DNA of 64,000 nucleotides from Triatoma infestans (lineage: Eukaryota; Arthropoda; Insecta; Hemiptera; Reduviidae). Both the position numbers and the translations under genes were made by a program. Shown here piece by piece: positions 35,620-46,388 of this stretch (position 1 is its first letter; every line of letters starts with the position of its first letter). The notes beneath the pieces were generated by a model, which saw only the letters and a list, made by a program, of their open reading frames with translations, did no database searches and was not told the origin of the DNA. The stretch lies in assembly GCA_011037195.1 (NCBI GenBank), contig JAAEAF010014376.1, positions 1 to 64,000 on the forward strand, read 5' to 3'.

Positions 35620-37220
35620 AATCGAATCCAATTTTCGAGATTGATATTTTAAAGGAAATACATGTTCAAAGCACTCCTGAGTTCGAAAAAGTGGTCTATG
35701 CAGTGTGTGATTGGTGTGTATTATGTGTGTGAACAGCATAGCTCAAAGAACGAAAAAAGAATCATAGATACTCCCTACTTGATATTCCCATACTTATAAG
35801 GCCAGTTTTTCTCGTAAAATAGCTCCAGCAATTATTATTGTTAGAATTACTAAATACATAAGTTTGTTCATCATTTTTGTTTGAAGCATTTTTCTGACAA
35901 AATATATTTAGAAAGTTCTATTGAAGGAGGGAGAGGGATTCCTCTAAATGTCCGTAAATTTACTATTTATTTCCTCAAAACAATAATATTAGAATAGATT
36001 GACTGACGTGGAGGTGTGAGCCTCATTCCATGCGACCTGCATTAAGAGGACTATTGTAGATCTCCTAAAATCATAGCACATCCTTTAACCCTCTTAATCA
36101 GGCTTAGCAAAGCTGAAAGTAGCTCCGTCATGAGGCTCGAAGCTTCAGGAATGCTTGCGTCCAGTTAAAGAAACCTTGTGCTCTTCACACCGTTACACTC
36201 ATAAAGGATGTGTACCGGGGTTTCCTCCTCGGACCTGCAGAATCCGCATACAGCATTACCTGTAAATTATAGTTTGTGCATATGCCTATTCAGCCTACAA
36301 TTCGTTCGGCTATGGCTCAATAGATCCCTTGGTAAACTTAGGTAAATAAATTTTAATAAAGAATTTAGTCTGCCTCTGCCTTGGTGTTCTTTCCCTTTCT
36401 CGATAGAAGCTTGAAACCTACTGGGCAAACCCGCAGAAGGGCGTCCGCCCTTTCGTTGCTAAGGAACCTCGCATGTTCCGGCACCCAGGAGAGTGTCATC
36501 ATCTTATTTCGAGCATCCATCTCAGTAAGGGAAGGATAGGCAGTCCCATACCAGCCTTAAGACTATTTGAAAAAAGTGCCTTCAGGGCTGCCTGACCATT
36601 TACCTACCCTACAATCCCCGCCTTATAATCTCCTTAGCGCAGAGTTGTAACGCCACAATTTCAGCATTAATGACCGCGGCGTACTTCCCTAGGCTGGCGT
36701 TAATAACAATAATAAGTAGCAAGCACCGTAAAATATTTGTACAAAATATCAGGTAAAGAACAATATTTTTAACTGGTTGGAGACTGCACTAAGAAAGAAT
36801 GTCGTGTGTAGGTTTCACAAGAAATTTTTACAATAACTTCCTGTAAATAAGAGGAAGTTATTGCGAACTTGTTAAATTTTAGAAGTTTTCATCGGAAATG
36901 CATGTTTCCGGTCGTCTGAATGTTTTTGTGTTTATGTTATGAACGATTTTTTTTGTTTCGTTTTAACAAAAATGCTTATCTCAAAAATGAAAAAACATCT
37001 TTTTTATTGATTTTGGAAGAGGAGTTACGTTAACCTTTGCTCTAAAGTACTACTTCAGTACAGTATAGGGTTCCACTATCTAAATAATATAATAATACCT
37101 TAGCAGGATTGCTAGAATTTCTAATTTGAAGAATATTGGTTAACTGGGAGTGAGAGACTTTATATTTATTGATGGTTTTTGAGGTTTTAAAAATATTCTC
37201 AAAAACGGGAATAACGGTTT
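35620..37220 (+). repeat. Dispersed repeat family R1, two copies around a LINE fragment
   Basis: 35620-36000 has 'cttaataagg'-type and 'tttctcgtaaaatagctcc' R1 blocks. 36835-37220 has 'ttttcatcggaaatgcatgt', 'cttatctcaaaaatg', 'ggttccactatctaaataat' and 'ggttaactgggagtgag'. The LINE relic 36010-36715 lies between, and another LINE ends at 37220, inside the R1 terminal block. Confidence 0.55.
36010..36715 (-). pseudogene. LINE RNase H and C-terminal knuckle relic
   Basis: Minus strand, in order: NAEIVALQLCAKEIIRRGL (the E of the RNase H active site, near 36690-36620), a decayed SDS-QAAL-AL segment, TLSWVPEHARFLSNERADAL (near 36500-36440), and CGFCRSEEETPVHILYEC (near 36255-36200). Stops and shifts separate them. 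The order equals that of the 27528-28317 copy, but the sequence is distinct, so it is a different LINE family or a much older copy. Confidence 0.75.
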
Positions 37221-37705
37221 ATTATTATTATTATTATTATCAAACGGGTGCCCAAAGGCGCGGGACCTAAGCCTATGTGGGTGGCTCTTATCCCCCCGAT
37301 CCCCCCCCCGTGACCCCTTAATTAATCTCCCCCGGTAACTTGCCGGTTAATCTGCAATATACCAAGATATCCCTAAACTCCAACTCGCCTAGGTAATCCT
37401 GCGAGAGTGGTGTCCTCCCAAATATACGAAACCTAGTTCCAGAGAAACGGGGACACTGACATAAGTAGTGATACACCGTTTCCCTAACTCCGTCATCACA
37501 GTTCTGACAAATGGGACTCGGCGTCCTCCCTATGTTGAACAAGTGACTGGACACCCAAGTGCGTCCAGTCACTATCCCTACCAAGGTCCTCAAACCCGTC
37601 CTACTAAGAGACAGGACATACTCCGAAATCCCCTGCTTGCTTTTATGAATCTTTTAGCTTGGAGGCACCCCTGCGTATCCCGGTTTTCTTTATCTTGAAA
37701 TTCTG
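37220..37705 (-). pseudogene. LINE C-terminal fragment with (TAA)n tail
   Basis: A minus-strand frame contains GIVTGRTWVSSHLFNIGR, the knuckle CQNCDDGVRETVYHYLCQC and FSGTRFRIFG, the closing part of an I-like LINE polymerase. It stops at 37318. The short 3' UTR ends in an 18-24 bp triplet repeat (37220-37241), as in I-type elements whose 3' ends are TAA repeats. 5' of 37600 the frame is broken ('SLSRTG' region). Confidence 0.75.
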
Positions 37706-38670
37706 ACTGTTCAGACGAAAAGGTATAATTTATATTTAAAATATTGATTTTGCGGTTTTCTTTGAGTGATTTGTCAATTATGTTTACATTTACACTTCAT
37801 TGCAAACTTTGTTGGTTGTGATAGAGGGATCTTAAAAGCAACATACCATTTTTTCTATACGGCAAGACCAATTGTAAACGATGCAGTTTTAATAAAGAAT
37901 TGCTACTAAACTTAGATTAATTACGGTAAGTGAAAGACGTGGATTTCACACAAGAATTTTATTTATTTGCACGAATTACTAAAAGAACTTTAACATGATA
38001 ATAATTAGAATAAAGAATACTTCTTATATAAGTAAGAAAAATAGAAATACAATTTACTTATTTAAATAATTACCATGACAAATTAAAATTAAATATTATA
38101 AAAAAAATCTAATTACCAAAAGCCAATTTTGTCATGTAAACACAAAGAGAAAGAATATATTATTTAAAAGAAATCAAAACTAAAATTAAAAAAAACAAAA
38201 TAATACATAAATTTATATTATAAAACTTTCAAATCATGTATGGAATGAGAAACTAAAACGAAAATAAATGTTTTAAATAAGCTATATATTACTTAAAACT
38301 TGGTACACGTTCTAAAGAACCCATTTAAAACTTTAATTTTAATTCAGGTAATGTCTTTGGATGTAAATTGGTTGCCAGACAGACAGACAGCTTCCATCCA
38401 ACTGTGGAGGAACTCACCTCTAAATATGCCAATAATTCTTCGGTGGGTGCCAAGTAGACAGTAACAAAAATTTCAAAGTAAATTAAGAGTTTTTTTATTT
38501 TATTTTAGATTCTAAGAGGAAGTATTGAGCTTAAGTACAGTTTTTATGATAGAAAAAGTGGTCAATAATTCGCAGGAAGTTCAAACACGATATTCCAGTT
38601 ACATAACAAAAGGTTAGGTTTTGATGAACTTCCTTCGTTCCGGTATTATGATTTGCTTCAACGAATTCGA
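37706..38670. other. Non-coding AT-rich spacer
   Basis: No gene recognised. A short (AGAC)n run lies at 38379-38391. Confidence 0.35.
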
Positions 38671-38676
38671 CAATTT

Positions 38677-38996
38677 TGTAACAGCAACCAAAGAGAGTAA
38701 AAAGAAGAGAAACAAACCTAACCACTATTTCGGACTGGAGTGGGAGAAACTATATAAATACAGCGACGGACAGTTCATGGGAATTCAGTTCGATACAGTT
38801 CACTACAGTTCAGCACAGTTCACTATAGTTCATCATCTCGCCAGTCACTTCGTGTCATTTTCATACCACTCTACCTTAACCATTCTCTATTGTAAAGTCC
38901 AGGCAGACTGTCTCTTTATTATTATACACAGTTAACCAGTTTAACCAAGTCTTCTCATTTCATCAACCAGAACCTATATTCTCTCCAACTAACACA
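38677..38996 (+). mobile_element. LTR-like unit, family L2, unit 1
   Basis: Begins TGTAACAGCAACCAAAGAG and ends CCAACTAACACA (TG...CA). A TATA box 'tatataaatacag' is at 38753-38765, followed by a tandem decamer 'cagttcNNNN' repeated five times (38781-38830) and by 'tgtaaagtccaggcagactg' and 'tctttattattata' resembling an LTR 3' processing region. The end sequences resemble the L1 LTR start (TGTAA-GGCA-GAGAG). The frame crossing 38621-38935 is therefore non-coding. Confidence 0.65.
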
Positions 38997-39002
38997 TCCA
39001 TT

Positions 39003-39327
39003 CAGCAACCAAAGAGAGATCAGCAACCAAAGAGAGTAAAGAGAAGAGAAACAAACCTAACCACTCTCTCGGACTGGAGTGGGAGAAACTGTATAAATAC
39101 AGCGACGGACAGCCCATGGGAATTCAGTTCGATACAGTTCAATACAATTCACTATAAGTTTATCATCTCGCCAGTCACTTCGTGTCATTTTCATACCACT
39201 CTACCTTAACCATTCTCTATTGTAAAGTCCAGGCTGACTGTGTGTCTTCATTATTATACATAGTTAACCAGTTTAACCAAGTCTTCTCATTTCATCAACC
39301 AGACCTAAATTCTCTCCACCTAACACA
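39003..39327 (+). mobile_element. LTR-like unit, family L2, unit 2
   Basis: Nearly identical to unit 1 from 'cagcaaccaaagagag' to 'cacctaacaca', but lacking the first TGTAA. It starts 6 bp after unit 1, with an extra 18-bp copy of 'cagcaaccaaagagagat'. TATA lies at 39090-39099; the decamer tract has fewer perfect copies ('gatacagttcaatacaattc'). Confidence 0.65.
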
Positions 39328-39829
39328 TCAATTATAATTTTTATTCAAATTCAGTAGGCTAATTGCACACATTTAAAAACCAATGCCATTTATTTGAAAC
39401 TCGTAAGTTAGGCGCTAACATTTGCTGAAGCGACAGAATGCCTAAATTACAATTTAATGCAAGGTAAACCTTATGCCCTAAAAACCAGCAACTGTACTTC
39501 CTACCATCTATATTTAGATGAAACGCTAAGGCGAACTAAATGTTTAAAAATTCTAAATGTATTAAAAATTCCAAGTTTAATATGCCAATTAAAAATTTAA
39601 TAATTACTTATTCAGTCGTTTCACATCAGCTTTTGTTTCCATCAAATTTTTGAACTGTTTATATTTTCTTTACAACCTATATATAATTGATTTTCATTTT
39701 CTCATTATAATAACAACAGCAAAAATAAATTTCCTTGTACACGTCAGATTTCGGAAAAATATACTTTCCAAAAAAATAAAGGTTTTGTCGTAAACTAAGT
39801 AATAATTGTGACATTACAATTTATTTAGG

Positions 39830-40545
39830 AACTCTTTCTCTTCCTTTATTGTATTCAGTTCTGGAACATTCTGATAGTAATGACAAACAGTGATCAGCAA
39901 GCATTTCACGATTTTATCTTCGTTGGTAAAGTTTTTTTTTTTTTAATAGTGGCAATATCTTGATGAAACCGTTCTTCCTGAAAAATCACTAACATCACCT
40001 AGGTTCGGTGTAAAGCAGTCCAAATGGGAGTGTTAAAAATGTGTTTCAATATCCATTTTGCAACCTAATTTTGCTTGATAATTCTTAAAGATTCAGTAGT
40101 ATTTATATTATTTGTTTTCCAAAAAGCTTTCATTCCATGTTTTAGAAGCATGCCAAGCATGCTAAGTCGCTTAGAATCTCTGAAATTTTGCGTTTCGCAG
40201 TTCCAGAGTAATCTGAGATGCCTATACAAATTCCTTCTTTATTTTTTGCATCGTCCATACAGTGAAACAGTTCTGAAGCTGCTCCTTCTGCTTCTATACA
40301 AAGCTGACCTTCGTTTAAATCTTCCGTATTAACTGGAATTAGAAAAGCGTCCGAATGTATTGGTGGGCGAATAGTAGAAAACAAATTCGAATATGTAATT
40401 TTCTTCTTATCTTGATAGAAAACCTGACAATTTTGATGCAGCAAAAGTTTCAGTGTGTTATATGGTTTGTTTGCTTAACAAAAAATCATAGGCACTGCAA
40501 ACGGCACAGCAATGCTTTTACCATTTAACCAGCTTCTCAAAGCAA
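39830..40545 (-). pseudogene. Relic of a repetitive arthropod protein of unknown function
   Basis: Minus strand: SWLNGKSIAVPFAVPMIF near 40545-40490, then an open frame 40444-40142 with LFSTIRPPIHSDAFLIPV and MDDAKNKEGICIGI, then in other frames KLGCKMDIETHF and HSHLDCFTPNLGDVSD near 40050-39990, and EMLADHCLSLL near 39900. I recognise these blocks as those of a long uncharacterised protein repeated in many arthropod genomes and thought to be transposon-borne. The middle of that protein is missing between the 'RP' and 'KEGI' blocks, and there are stops and shifts. Identification is from memory of the family. Confidence 0.55.
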
Positions 40546-40840
40546 TAGCAAGAATTTGATGTCAAAGATATAAATTGATTATCAATGCTTAAAGTATTCA
40601 TACGCTTTTTTTTTATTGTTATATTTCTCTAGTGCTACTGGATATTTAGTGAATTCAACGCATACGAAAAAAAACCAGTTCGGATCATTTATACACTTAC
40701 GAAACATTATGTTAACCGCAAAACGTGTTACATTACCACACCCTATGAAGTGTAAAATCTTTTTTCTTATTACTTCTTATAATATACTTACCCGTTTAAT
40801 TGCAAGTAATATAATAACTTAAATATGATTAGCTTAAAAC

Positions 40841-41182
40841 ACTGGTGCCATCTAGGAGATAAAGCAGGTACCTCATGTTCTCCTAGTGGCCGCTAGGAAG
40901 CGCTGGCGTAGTGCTCTAGCTCTTTCTACAAGAATCAAGAAAGTTCTAGACCTTTCTCCACCGGTATAAATAGTGGGACCACAGAGAGTCTAAGAGAGTT
41001 TTCTTGTTACAAACTAAGTGTACGTTTGTGAAAAATGTATAAAAAGCGAACAAAGTGAACATTTGTGGTTTAAACTGTGAATTAATTATTATTAAGTGTT
41101 GTATTTATAATTTATTGTGCAAAACAATAAATTGGTGTTTTTCTTATTGAAGTTTAGAGTATTTTATCCAAACGAACCCAGT
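40841..41182 (+). mobile_element. 342-bp flanked element carrying a heat-shock-type promoter
   Basis: Bounded by ACTGG at the left and CCAGT at the right, and by the hexamer taaaac on both sides (40835-40840, 41183-41188). Inside are a heat-shock element, a TATA box, a leader-like A-rich stretch ('aaagcgaacaaagtgaacat', 41043-41062) and an AATAAA at 41129-41134. No open frame follows. It could be a solo LTR of unusual ends, or a promoter fragment captured into a mobile unit. Confidence 0.55.
40922..40972 (+). promoter_or_regulatory. Heat-shock element and TATA box
   Basis: Four contiguous alternating pentamers AGAAA-GTTCT-AGACC-TTTCT (40938-40957) match nGAAn/nTTCn with one imperfect unit. 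Additional TTTCT (40923-40927) and AGAAT (40931-40935) lie upstream. TATAAATA is at 40965-40972. Spacing and base context recall insect hsp70 promoters. Binding by HSF is inference. Confidence 0.65.
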
Positions 41183-41188
41183 TAAAAC

Positions 41189-42088
41189 TAGTTGTAGTAG
41201 CTAGTTTAGAGGGAAAATTGTTGAAACATGATTAGTACTGTTTACGTAAAAAAAAAAAAAAAAAAAAAATGGTAAAATAGCAAACAAGAAATATGGTTAA
41301 AAGACAATATGTATTCTGAGAGAAAATTATAAACAAAAATTTCTCAAAATCCTTACGTGATGGAGAAATATTGAACTTATTTTCAGAATCAGCATAAAAA
41401 ATAGAAAAAATAAATGCACTTATCAGAGTGCAAGAGAAATTCCTTTGTTGATTAGTGACCTCATATTGATTTGTAATTATTATTTATGATTAGTCATTTA
41501 CTAGTAATTATAATTTAAAATATGCCAACAACAAAAAAAAAAAAAATAAGAACTTTAACAAACGCATATATTAGTGAATACACAGAGAATGTTATTAAGA
41601 TTGCAAAGCACAACTGACAACACAATGTTTAAAACCATGTTTTAGCACTGATGAGGCATTAATATGGGCCATCCACAACCGCATACACCATCAAATTGTT
41701 GTTAGTAACAAAGGGGGCGGGCTAGTGAATACAGGAAGGGTAAGCATTTCTTATTCCCCAAACCCAACCTTCTAGAACTGCCGTATACCCTGTAACCCAC
41801 GTAGAGATACTGTGCATTCCCTGGCTATCAGAGTAAAACCAGCAGAGTTATATCAAGCGTAATTTTGTTTTAAAACTGATTTACTGGGTACCGCCATTTT
41901 GGAAGCTGGCAATATTTATTATATTTATAATAATCAAGGTTAATATGACTTTAATTTATATGGGAATTATTTATTAAAAAAGTTCATAATTTATAAGTAT
42001 ATAATCATAATTTCTATTTTTAATTTCTGAAAATATTATACGGACAAATAAAATATAAAATTAACACAAATTTATATATATATATATA
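41189..42088. other. Non-coding spacer with a GC-richer patch
   Basis: 41640-41900 is of more balanced composition ('aaagggggcgggctagtgaa', 'gggtaccgccattttggaag') without a frame of note. The rest is AT-rich, with an A tract at 41249-41269. Confidence 0.35.
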
Positions 42089-42090
42089 TA

Positions 42091-42688
42091 GGGTAAAGTT
42101 AGGTGAGATGACGCACATTTCAAAGTTATGCCCTGTATCAAAATACACGAGATGTATTAAAGAGGTAATGCTTATAAAACGTATATTAACTACTATTATC
42201 TACAAAAAGAAATGTTATTTTCCAAAATAAAGACATTCTCATTTATTCCAGAAACAAAATACAAATACACTACATTTGGCCGTCCTCTCCTACTGTGTAG
42301 TTGACGCGCCATAGATAGGAGACCTCTCCTCTCTGAAGATAACATGCTTGATCAACATGAAACTTGGTAAACACTAAGTCTACGAGTCTAACTTTAACGA
42401 CAGCAGGAAATCTTTCATTTCAATTGCAATTAATATAGTATACAAAAAAAAAAAAAAAAATTACTAAGCGTTATGCAAATTCAGGTATTCACCAGAGATA
42501 TAGCTGATGCGGATTAATGTTCGTAGAACGTAGATGAACGCACAAAATAACTGAAGAATTTTGCAGAAGAAGTTCGCTTCTGATCTCTCTACACCTGGAC
42601 TAACTTCCATGACGCGACGTGGTGGCAAACAAGAGAAGCAAAGCCTGCGTCTTCTTTTCTACCCCCGTCATCTCCCCTAGCTTTACCC
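42091..42688. mobile_element. MITE with 23-bp terminal inverted repeats and TA flanks
   Basis: The left end is GGGTAAAGTTAGGTGAGATG and the right end, inverted, is GGGTAAAGCTAGGGGAGATG, both followed by ACG. They differ at two of 23 positions. TA flanks each side (42089-42090, 42689-42690). It is 598 bp, with an internal A tract (42445-42461) and no transposase. The left end sits against an (AT)n tract. Confidence 0.82.
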
Positions 42689-42691
42689 TAC

Positions 42692-43327
42692 ATAAACAAT
42701 ATACCATACTATAATTTTTTTTTTTTGGTAAACCTTCTTAGAATTTACAAGTGCAGGTGCAATTGCTCCTGCAACAAGCAAGTAAACAATATGACATGAC
42801 CTGAACAGAATTACCACCTAATGTTGGCTTTCCAAATGAATTAATTACTGACCTACACTGCCTAGTGACCAACGTCGATCAAAGACGATGAATGGATATC
42901 AGGGAGGTGTAAAGAGGTTGGCTAGTTATTACATAATTTAGGATAAGCGGAAAGGCGTGAATGAAAGTTCTAGCAACAGACCAAAATTAAATCTTGCACG
43001 ATTTAAGAATAGTTTTTTTAAGAATAGTTCTATTTGGACACATAATATATTAGAATTTTCGGCTATAAGTTTTGAAGACTATAGATATAGGAATGCCTTG
43101 TTTAACTCCACAGTTCGAGTCCGTAAGTCCAAATCGGTTTCAGTAGCGCGTTATATATCCGTATCTTGCTGCTTAATGTCAGTTTAGATCATATGTCAAA
43201 GAGTCTTGCAAGCAGGTAATAATATTTTTTAAATTCATGTCACTTGATTCGTGAGTGTGTGTGTGTGAATTCAGGTGAGGAGTTTGTCAATGTAGAGTCA
43301 GAAATTGATAGAGATAGATAGATTTTT
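42692..43327. other. Non-coding spacer
   Basis: A plus-strand frame at 42957-43187 has no recognisable domain. A (GT)n run is at 43254-43266. Confidence 0.3.
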
Positions 43328-43531
43328 ATAGGAGATATTGCACTGCGGCTTGAATGATCTATTGCACTCACGAAACCTTTCTCAGTGCACTGCCTATCAC
43401 CGAGCACTGAGCTGTAGAAGCTCTTAGGAAGAGAAAAACTAAAAGCAGCACTACTAGCCTTAGAAATCGAGACCTCCGCTTGCTAGTCCAGCGCGCTACC
43501 CACTGATCTAATCCCTTCCCTTCTTTCGTTT
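43328..43531 (-). mobile_element. SINE type A
   Basis: Minus strand: head 'gaagggattagatcagtggg' (A-box-like), a 'gtctcgatttc' B-box-like decayed stretch, a shortened body, and the type A end ending 'agtgcaatatctcctataaa'. The 5' extension is absent. Confidence 0.7.
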
Positions 43532-44131
43532 CTGTATATATTTCAATCAAAATCCGCCAACCTTAATGCAACTTTTCAGAAAGTTTTCTCATTCTGCACC
43601 CATTTCTTTTTCATTAGAACTCCTTTTTTACGGTAAAAATTGAAATTAAAAGAAGCTGAACTGTTGTTTTCCTTATTTTGGTACAGTGTAAGATTCTTCT
43701 ATTTATATAGAAACTATTTTTTGTCTATTAAATGCATTTCTAAATTTCCAAATTTAAACAAAATTAAAAAAATAATTTCTGACGGTTTTTTTTTTTCAGC
43801 ATTTTACGAAATCAAACGATTTTTTTTTACACTTCGAATATTAATTGCACATATATTCTTTATTGATCAAGTTCTTTGGAAATTTGCCACATCCTGGATA
43901 CACGAATATCACTAGACTGACGTCCCCAATTCATTCACTGTATTTGTTCCTATATGACCTGCAAAAGTAGTTGCTATGTGACCCAACACATCGCTAACCT
44001 AAGTATACTCACCAACATATACATACATATTTATACACATTTTTTTTTTACTTTAAGACGTCAAACATTTCCATATACAATAATACTGATATACATTTGG
44101 TTCTATAACAACCACACCCTCTGTATCTAAT

Positions 44132-44585
44132 GTAGATTGTTGTATGGGATTATTACACTGCAACCTGAAAGATCTGTTGTGCCCCCCAGGAGCCTTCTTT
44201 GGAGAACTGGCAAAGCCAGTTTCCGAGCAGTGTTCTCTAGCTACAGACAACACTGCCCATCACCGGACAGTTGAGTTCTAGAGACTCCTAGGAAAAGAAA
44301 ATCTAAGGGCAGCATGCTGGATTCGAACCCTGGACCTCCGCATTGCCACTGCGCTACCACTGAGCTAATCCCTTCCTTCTCCCTTGGTTTTCGCCAATTA
44401 ACTAGGGACGGAGACACTAGTTTGTGTACTGTGTTTGTTGTTGTCTGTAAAGCGTAGAGTGTATGTATTTTAAGTGTATTGCGCATTATTCTGACGAAGT
44501 GCATGGAGTACTGATCTGTGGTAACCTGTGGGGTCGCTACTCCCCAAGTAACTGCATGCAACAGAAACCCCTTGCGGGCACTCTG
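44132..44585 (-). mobile_element. Composite SINE, type A with 5' extension
   Basis: Read on the minus strand: extension from 'cccgcaaggggtttctgttg' through 'agtagcgaccccacaggtta' and 'acagacaacaacaaacacag', then the tRNA-like head 'gggattagctcagtggtagc' with the B-box 'gggttcgaatcc' intact, then the shared body and the end 'gtaataatcccatacaacaa'. Both Pol III boxes are preserved, so this is the best preserved type A copy here. Confidence 0.82.
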
Positions 44586-46388
44586 TATCTAACTATACGT
44601 ATATAACTGCATAAATAATAAACCTTATATTTGGATCTCCCATTAATTTAAAGGAATTTTTTTGGGATTTTATACAAAATGTTAATTATGTTGTTGTGGC
44701 TTCATAGAGACACTCCTGGCAGTCCAAAATCTGAAGTTGAAGCCAATGCAGTTAACAACTAATACAATATATCTACTACTATGTGTAGGAATAGCATGAA
44801 CGTAATCAAAAGAATTGACACGTGTTGTGGAATGTAGAATAAATGGTAAATAATCCCGGTCCTTTTTTTTTGAAATTCGTAAATTATTTTTTAAGTATTT
44901 CAAGTAATATTAAATAAAAGTTTGCTTACTTAAAAAGTACCGACTGATCAAGAGCATACGTATCTCTTATTTAAATTGTTGTATTAACAATATCTGCTAA
45001 TTGTTAATTACAATTAGAAATAATTACTTTTTATTGTTTAGTATACCCGTTTTGAATGGAAGAAATCCGTATTTTATTAATAACAGTTCAGAACAATTCT
45101 TATTGCTGATATATTTTATCATATTCTAAGAGTCTTTACTTTTCTGCTGAAGAATCCAGAGTCAATAGGTTGAATAGTTGTTGGTCTTTTAGCATGTTAC
45201 TTAGTTCATTGTCACATATGTTTGCAATAAATATTAAGAATCATTAGTTTATTCAAGTTTAGATTATTTCCATGTTAATCTATCATCGGGAAAATGTTGA
45301 GCTTATAAATCGCTGTTATATTAATTGTTTCAAAAAATTGTAGAAATATACTTTGTTTTTCTGTTGTTTTATTAAAAAAATGATAAAGATTAGAGATATC
45401 AGTAAACTTTTAGGAAGCACACATAGATACATACGTAGATACTACACACACACATATATAATAGCATGAGGAAGAGATATAATACTCCTAATAAACGTAC
45501 AAAACAATAAACTAGAAAGAACGAACTGTAATAACTAATAATATATACTATAATATTGTTATTTCAATAAATCTGAATATTCTAATATTAAAATATTGAC
45601 ACATTATTTACAAAAAAAAAAAAAAATAATAATAACAAAAAAACAAAGAAATCAGTTTATTTCATTCATTCTCTGAAGCCTTTTTTTTTTTTTTTTTATT
45701 GGTTTTAAAAAAATCATAGACCAGCTAGTGGCCATGGGTTAGACTTTTATGACGCAATTAACCACGTGACCACGCGACGGCAGACAGTAGTGGCTATAAA
45801 CTTAAGACAAGCGAGCATACAAACGCACAAAACACACACACACACACACATACGTACGCACACAAATACATACAGTATTATAGAAACCGGGGCGGGCGTT
45901 TCTCTGAAATAAATTGTATCAATAAATCAGGACGGTTTGTGGGTAAACAGTGTTTCTTTTTTCTTTTTTTTCGGGGGTCTGACTTTTAGTGAGTAAGAAA
46001 AGCAAAGGCCATGCCAGAGAACTACTTCCGAGTACTGACACCTTAATAAACAACCAAATAAAAATAAACCATACAACAATAGTTCGAGTTTTAATAAATA
46101 AAAAAATGTATAAGAAAAAAATATAATTATTTCTTATAATTATAATGTTTTTTTTAATTAGGACTAATAAAGAATCAATAGATTTTAATGAATATATAAT
46201 GAAATAAGAAACTATTAATTAAATAAAATTACAAAAATATGAGAATTATATCAGTGAATCCAAAGTTTATGGAATGATTGCCTGGAAACCGAAGATCCAC
46301 TCATAATTATTACACTAATTCTCAGTGCTCTCCCCCTCCATAAAGGGTAGGAAATAGAGTGTTTTGCATATTAATGTCGCTGAATTCT
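44586..46388. other. Non-coding spacer with CA microsatellite
   Basis: (CA)n at about 45828-45850. 45700-45960 is more balanced ('gaccacgcgacggcagacag', 'aaccggggcgggcgtttctc') but unassigned. Confidence 0.35.

Noticed and set aside
38621..38935. 104-codon plus-strand frame
   Set aside because: It runs through the LTR-like L2 unit, including its TATA box and decamer repeats.
41020..41182. hsp70 gene downstream of the heat-shock promoter
   Set aside because: The ATG at 41036 and others open only short frames; no HSP70 motifs follow.
44241..44561. 106-codon minus-strand frame
   Set aside because: Lies inside the composite SINE and its tRNA-like promoter.
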